A DNA stretch of 64,000 nt, taken from assembly GCA_017630395.1 (NCBI GenBank), contig JAGBVI010000001.1, positions 1-64,000 of the forward strand, in the 5' to 3' direction. Each line of letters begins with the position of its first letter. The first letter of the stretch is position 1. The translations under genes and the position numbers were made by a program. The notes under the pieces are model-generated. The model was given only the letters and a program-made list of their open reading frames with translations, was not told where the DNA came from and made no database searches. Of this stretch, positions 59,353 through 64,000 are shown one piece after another. Source of the stretch: Paludibacteraceae bacterium (GTDB lineage Bacteria > Bacteroidota > Bacteroidia > Bacteroidales > Paludibacteraceae).

Positions 59353-59850
59353 ATGAAAATCAGAAGTCTGTATCTTGTAAATCTCGCTGACATTATTAAG
59401 AAAGTTGAAAAGTCAGTTTTGCAATTCTCCGTGGAAACAGGGATTGATGTTGTAAATGATTTGACTAACCTCTTCATAAGTCGTGTTTTCTTGGAGATGT
59501 CCGAGATTTACAAGGTACAGCATGATGCTTTTGTAGCATTCTATATTGACCAGAAGATAAAGTTGCATCTCCTTGATTGTGAGGGATTTATACTTTACAA
59601 GAGATTCTTCAGAATAATGGAATTGGAAGTAAAGTTCCCTGTAATTATAGCAAATATTGACTATGAGAAGTTTGCAGAGATGATGAAAGGTAATTGTCCT
59701 GAGTATGATGAAGTGATTGCCAATCATCGAAGTTTTGCTGAATTATTCCCTAAGTTGAAAAAAGTTATAACAAGAGCAAAGTATCATAGACTTAGTAAAG
59801 AAGTTGTAGAAGATTTACAGAACAGGTGTAAAATGATGTTATCATTATGA
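59353..59850 (+). CDS. Unknown 165-residue late protein
   Basis: MKIRSLYLVNLADIIKKVEK; helical, with hydrophobic helices and Lys-rich C-terminus. It follows the lipoprotein after 9 nt and ends at TGA overlapping the next ATG (ATGA). Unrecognised. Confidence 0.7.
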   Translation: MKIRSLYLVNLADIIKKVEKSVLQFSVETGIDVVNDLTNLFISRVFLEMSEIYKVQHDAFVAFYIDQKIKLHLLDCEGFILYKRFFRIMELEVKFPVIIANIDYEKFAEMMKGNCPEYDEVIANHRSFAELFPKLKKVITRAKYHRLSKEVVEDLQNRCKMMLSL

Positions 59851-60365
59851 GTAACGAATTGAAAATGTACGTACACGAAGTTGAGTGGGAGATAATTTGT
59901 GATATTCTTAGTAGGGTGAATAATGTTAATAAGTTGTTTACATATACTATGCCTAATAAGGCAGAAAGCTACGCTTCTGAGGGATTTGGGATAATCCAAA
60001 AAATTAACGAATATGGTTCAAGTGAGGACGAAAGTTGGAGAATTACAACGGAAACGAATATAGGACTTGAATGCGGAAATGATTGGAGCTTAAAAGTCGG
60101 TGATTGGATTATAAGTCGCGGCGTTAAAAATCTTTGTATTCCTGCAATAAATTCAATAATCATTATACCTTCCTCGGACAGCACATATAAAGGTAACAAA
60201 GATTTGACTAAAATTATACAACTTACCAATTGTATTTCTGTTACACCGTTATTGATGAGAATGAAAGATATTCCTGTTGAAGGGGTGGATGGAAAGTTCA
60301 ACCTCGGAGTAAGCTTGGAAGTAATTGACGAAAAAGATGACGAAAAAGAAAAACCCGCTGAATAA
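59847..60365 (+). CDS. Unknown 172-residue late protein
   Basis: MSNELKMYVHEVEWEIICDI; N-terminal helix, central beta region (LKVGDWIISRGVKNLCIPAI), acidic C-terminus (DEKDDEKEKPAE). The stop is part of the terminator stem. Unrecognised. Confidence 0.7.
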   Translation: MSNELKMYVHEVEWEIICDILSRVNNVNKLFTYTMPNKAESYASEGFGIIQKINEYGSSEDESWRITTETNIGLECGNDWSLKVGDWIISRGVKNLCIPAINSIIIIPSSDSTYKGNKDLTKIIQLTNCISVTPLLMRMKDIPVEGVDGKFNLGVSLEVIDEKDDEKEKPAE

Positions 60366-60382
60366 GAGCGGGTTTTTCTTTT
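60350..60382. terminator. Terminator with T-run
   Basis: AACCCGCT-GAATAAG-AGCGGGTT followed by T-rich sequence; the stem overlaps the TAA of 59847-60365 and it separates convergent genes. Confidence 0.9.
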
Positions 60383-60385
60383 TTT

Positions 60386-62815
60386 TTAAATGAGTCCTTT
60401 TGATTTGAAAAGTTTTAGTTTTTCTTTAATCCAAGGGTCTTCTTCGTTTTCAGCGAAGGGTTCTTCTTCTGATTCAGTACCTTTTTTCTTACCTTTATAC
60501 ATATGCGCTTTTTTATTAGCGCGGGAATGAGCATTCATTTGTGCGCGAGTCTTGACTCGGATTTGATTATTTGTGTTTTTAGAAGTTTCCTTTGCTTCGA
60601 CGTCATGAACTTCTTCATTATCAGGATTTTCACTGGAAACATGTGTCTGAGAAGATGGTTCTTCAACAACCTCCGTATCACTCTCATAATCTTGAATGTT
60701 TTCAAGTGATGTATTGTCATTTTGTGGTTGTTCTCCCTATATATCAGTTTCAATTCCTTTTTCATTTTGCTTGTCAATGGAATCTTCATTCGGTTGAGTA
60801 TTTTCCTCGTCTTGAATACCGTTGTTTTGCATTATATTATTTTCTGTTTCGTCAAATTGAGGACTTTTAGTTTCTTCTGACGATTTTTGCTAAGAAGAGT
60901 CTTCATTATTTGTCGTTTCAGAATTTGCATCTTCCGATTCCTGTTGATTTTCAGAGTTTTCTACCTCCGAATCGTCTTGTACCTCTTGTTTTCGTCTAGT
61001 ATAAGCAATTGTGTTTAATTTTTCAAAGAATTGATAGTTTCTCTTATTTTCGTCCACGCTATATCCCATGACAAAAAATCCTTGTTCTCCTTGTTGTTGG
61101 ATAGACTTGGCTAAATTAGTTAAAATTGGTTCAAACTTTGAACTTTCAACCGAACCCAATGAAAAAAGTTTCATGAGAATTGAATCAGAAGATTGTATGA
61201 TTTTAGTAACTGCATTTACAGAAGATTTGGAAACTGTCTTTGTGTTTGTGTCGTTGTTCGCCTCAATTTTTTTCTTTTTTTCTTCCAATTCTTTTAATTT
61301 TTTATCATTCTCCTGTCCAAATGCGAGAGGTTGACCTTTGTCAATTAATTCTTTGTACTTTGCTTGTAAAGGTTTTAATTCTTTGTCTATTTCTGCAATT
61401 TCGTCATTTATTGTTGAAGAATTGTTTTTAATAGGAACAAACCACAAAGTGAAATTCATTAGGTCTTCAAAATCAGTTTGAACCTATTTGACTTCTTCCG
61501 TTGTAATGTTATCCATTTCCCCATCTACTTCTCCGTTTTGATTGGGTGTAGTAGATGTAGTGTTGTTGTCTTGTGTTTCAGAATTCTAAGTGGCGTTTTG
61601 AGTTTGTTCCAACTGCTGTTCTGCATCTTCGAGAATTAAACTATTTTCAAGAACTGTAAGAAATTCAAATAGTGTTTCTTCTTGTTCTTCGTTTCCGTTA
61701 TCTTGTAAAGGATATTGATTTTCATCACTTCTCATTTCAGGTACTGCTCGTTTTGCCTGTTTAATTGCTTTTTTCCACAATTTTCGTTTTTGTTCTAAAC
61801 CTGAAATCACATCGTCAAAATTATCACCTTTATTACACATGAATGATGTAACTGGTATAATCGGTATTGTTTTCAAGTCAATTTCATTCCAAGAAGGGAT
61901 TATAGTGGAATCAATGTCTGCATCTGTTTGGTTTGATAAATTCTACGGAATTGCAGTATTTGATAATTTTGAACGAATTGCATTTTTATCAGTTACCAAG
62001 ATTTCTTCCGCATGAACTATGCTTTTTGCTCCATCACAAATTTTTTTCCATACAAATCTGCCACCTAATGCAGCAATAGCACCGCCCACACCTTTTGCAA
62101 TGTCTTTTGCCATATTTGCAGCACCATATACAGGTTCTAAAAGACTCTTGTCTTCACCACCCTTTAACCAATCAGCAGCACCCATAGCACCCCTACCGAG
62201 CGTTTTTAATGCACCCCATGCACCTTTTGTTACTGATTTACCTGCTTCAACTCCAGCTTTACCAGCAGTGATACCCATTTTGAGAGCTTTCTTTGCCTTT
62301 GAATCATCCCATTTTTTAGCGGTTTGGTCTGCTTTACCTTCAAGACTTTCCCCATAAACTACATCAATACCATCATTAGATATATTTGTAGCACTCACGT
62401 CAATGAGTGCTTTAAGTTCGTTCTCTACAAATCCCTTTGAAATTAGAATAGGATTTGTATTAGTGCTTCTATCAGAAACTGAAAATGGAATTTTTTTATA
62501 ATCTTCTCCCGCAAATTTGATATCAAGTTCAATAACAGGACGGTTTTCGATGTTACCTCCACCCATGTTTATTTCAATAGTATCAATAACCTTGGCTTGA
62601 ATCTTTTTTTCATTCCCCTTGTCATCATGAGTAGTAAACATCAATTCAGAACCTTGCTGATGGAAGTCAGTACCATGAATAACATTATATCCACCGTTAC
62701 CACTATCAATCTTTGCCGATAATTCACCAAGTCCCTTAATAAGGACAGGTTCTTCAAGACCAATTACCAAGCGTTCTAATAAAACCTTTTGTTCAAGAAA
62801 ATCTAAGTATGTCAT
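60386..62815 (-). CDS. Large late protein with retropepsin-like domain and five in-frame TAGs
   Basis: 809 residues with TAGs at 61943, 61586, 61484, 60890 and 60737 (codons 291, 410, 444, 642 and 693), TAA at 60386. Residues 25-135 match the aspartic retropepsin-like Zn_protease/RimK-associated fold: LSAKIDSGNGGYNVIHG (active DSG) and FSVSDRSTNTNPILISKGFV. Residues of about 180-260 are Gly/Ala-rich (GAWGALKTLGRGAMGAADWL) and membrane-like; the rest is acidic and Asn/Gln-rich coil with KELEEKKKKIEAN. Standard code gives disconnected ORFs. A processing or internal virion protein is likely. Coupled to 62812. Confidence 0.85.
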
Positions 62816-63165
62816 TGTAAAATAATATCACCTGTTAGAATTTGTGGCTCACTCTCCATAGCCTGATTATTGTTATAGTCCATGAGAGAATTGAGAGTAT
62901 CATTGAATTCTTTCAACTTATTCTCCACTTCCATCAAACCCATCATAAGGAATGAATCGTCAGTCGTTCCTGAATTGACAATGTTATTCTGAATGGTATC
63001 ACAAAGGTTACGAATGTTAATGAGTGTAGCAATGGTAGGAGATGAAGGCAATTCTTCAACAGGCTCATCTTCAATAAAATCCTCATCATCATCGTAGTAT
63101 GTAGGGGCAGCACTTATCCATGAAAAATCATCACCTCTTGAAGAGATAATGTTTTCAATAATCAT
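62812..63165 (-). CDS. Unknown 117-residue acidic late protein
   Basis: MIIENIISSRGDDFSWISAA; a very acidic linker (DDDEDFIEDEPVEELP) and a helical end. A GACTAAATAAAG late-type box lies about 30-45 nt upstream. An ATG-TAG-GAT frame at 63195 could add ten residues in the recoded reading. TGA overlaps the next ATG. Confidence 0.72.
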   Translation of the reverse strand: MIIENIISSRGDDFSWISAAPTYYDDDEDFIEDEPVEELPSSPTIATLINIRNLCDTIQNNIVNSGTTDDSFLMMGLMEVENKLKEFNDTLNSLMDYNNNQAMESEPQILTGDIILQ

Positions 63166-63238
63166 ACTAACACTTTTTTCACCACAATCCTACATTTTAC
63201 TTTATTTAGTCAGGAGAACTGTGTTATAATAAGAATAT

Positions 63239-64000
63239 ATGAAGATTGCAATCATAGGACAAAACATTGAAGCTAAGAAGAAAATTCTTGAGAAGTTCCT
63301 TGAACTTTGTTCTGATTATGGTACATTGGTAGAGACCATTTATGATGAGAAAGTAACTGTACCTGATGATGTGAAGTTCAATGAGGAATGGAATGAGACT
63401 GAGAAGGAAGTGTATAAGCGAATCGCATTCCTTACTACTCAGCATGACAAGTATGCTGATAAGGAAAATGTAATCTGGGTAGGACATAGCCTTGACATTC
63501 TTATGGAGACAATTGCTCTCAATGAAATGGAAGAAGTAGGTTCTGACTTTGTGGAGAAGATTATCTATTGGAATCAGAAGCTCATGAAGAAACTTGACCT
63601 TATCTATTGGCTTCCTGATTCTGAAAAGGTTCTTACCGACATCAAAGAGGATGAAGAGATTGACCTTGATAAGTGGTTTGAACATTCCGTTGAAGTTGCT
63701 TATAATAACATCTGGGATGATTACATTAACAACTTTGACCATTCAGTAATTCTTCCAAGACACTGCCCAGGTATGGGAGTATTTGAATCAGAAGCACCCT
63801 CAGCAGAACTTGCGGACATTGTTCAAGACCTCCATGCTACTGAGGGTAAGGATACAAGACTTGATGACATTGCTAAACTTGACCGCATTATTAAGGACAA
63901 GCGTTTGCTCGATGGTATGAAAAAGGCTCTCATGCAGAACACAATTCCTCTTCCAAGTGGTGAAAGAGTAAGTTCAGGGGAAATTTCCCTTGAAAATCCG
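63239..64000 (+). CDS. Unknown protein, possible P-loop type, truncated by window end
   Basis: 254 residues visible, open at the right edge. MKIAIIGQNIEAKKKILEKF resembles the first strand and loop of nucleotide kinases, but the loop GQNIEAKKK lacks a canonical Walker A. FLTTQHDKYADKENVIWVG and IYWLPDSEKV also recall a kinase-like core. TTATAAT lies 8 nt before the ATG. No in-frame TAG in the visible part. Confidence 0.6.
   Translation, partial: MKIAIIGQNIEAKKKILEKFLELCSDYGTLVETIYDEKVTVPDDVKFNEEWNETEKEVYKRIAFLTTQHDKYADKENVIWVGHSLDILMETIALNEMEEVGSDFVEKIIYWNQKLMKKLDLIYWLPDSEKVLTDIKEDEEIDLDKWFEHSVEVAYNNIWDDYINNFDHSVILPRHCPGMGVFESEAPSAELADIVQDLHATEGKDTRLDDIAKLDRIIKDKRLLDGMKKALMQNTIPLPSGERVSSGEISLENP

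Overview
The window is a single AT-rich stretch of a large tailed bacteriophage genome with a T4-type (myovirus) replication and recombination core. Recognisable core genes are the gp46/gp47 nuclease pair, thymidylate synthase, a DNA adenine methylase, a tail tube protein, tail-collar fibres, primase (gp61-like), RNase H/5' nuclease, sliding clamp (gp45-like), ssDNA-binding protein (gp32-like), replicative helicase (gp41-like), UvsX, UvsW and UvsY. No rRNA or tRNA gene, CRISPR array or integrase was found. The host cannot be named. Promoters are of the TTGACA/TATAAT type and leaders carry AGAAAGGA Shine-Dalgarno sequences, which is unlike typical Bacteroidota promoters.

The central feature is that TAG is read as an amino acid. 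Sixteen genes contain 35 in-frame TAG codons and then end at TAA or TGA. They include thymidylate synthase (its conserved C-terminus lies after a TAG), gp47, the gp32-like protein, four tail-fibre genes, an 809-residue virion-type protein, and one of two tandem paralogues whose twin has Asn at the aligned position. Glutamine is the likely amino acid by analogy with code-15 phages (Lak, some crAss-like phages), but that is inference. The suppressor tRNA this requires is not in the window. Standard-code annotation fragments or loses these genes; the coordinates below use the recoded reading and give the TAG positions. Two genes (primase and a 40-50 residue ORF) have a TAG near the end whose reading is ambiguous.

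Layout. 1-24 kb: mostly minus-strand early accessory region, with dozens of small unknown proteins in paralogous families, punctuated by gp46, a VapD/Cas2-like protein, gp47 and a D12-class methylase. Many of these genes have their own promoter, and at least 17 have a -10 box exactly 6 nt before the ATG, which predicts leaderless mRNAs. Stop codons of upstream genes are often embedded in the next promoter, and near-identical GAGCAACC/GGTTGCTC terminators separate blocks. 23.7-25 kb: three tandem genes sharing a ~20-residue N-terminus. 25-38 kb: late structural block (putative neck protein, tail tube, four collar-type fibres, others) with thymidylate synthase and small genes on the opposite strand. 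Late genes are preceded by T4-late-like TAAATA boxes. 38-52 kb: minus-strand replisome and recombination cluster. 52-56 kb: a solitary TnpB with a candidate omega-RNA tail, then two tandem HExxH proteins. 56-58 kb: small genes and UvsY. 57.8-58.7 kb: a gene-free segment with a perfect 23-nt polypyrimidine mirror repeat (possible H-DNA) and a 24-bp inverted repeat, a candidate origin or structured RNA locus. 58.7-64 kb: GIY-YIG nuclease, a lipoprotein, unknown genes, a large retropepsin-like virion protein with five TAGs, and a truncated gene at the window end.
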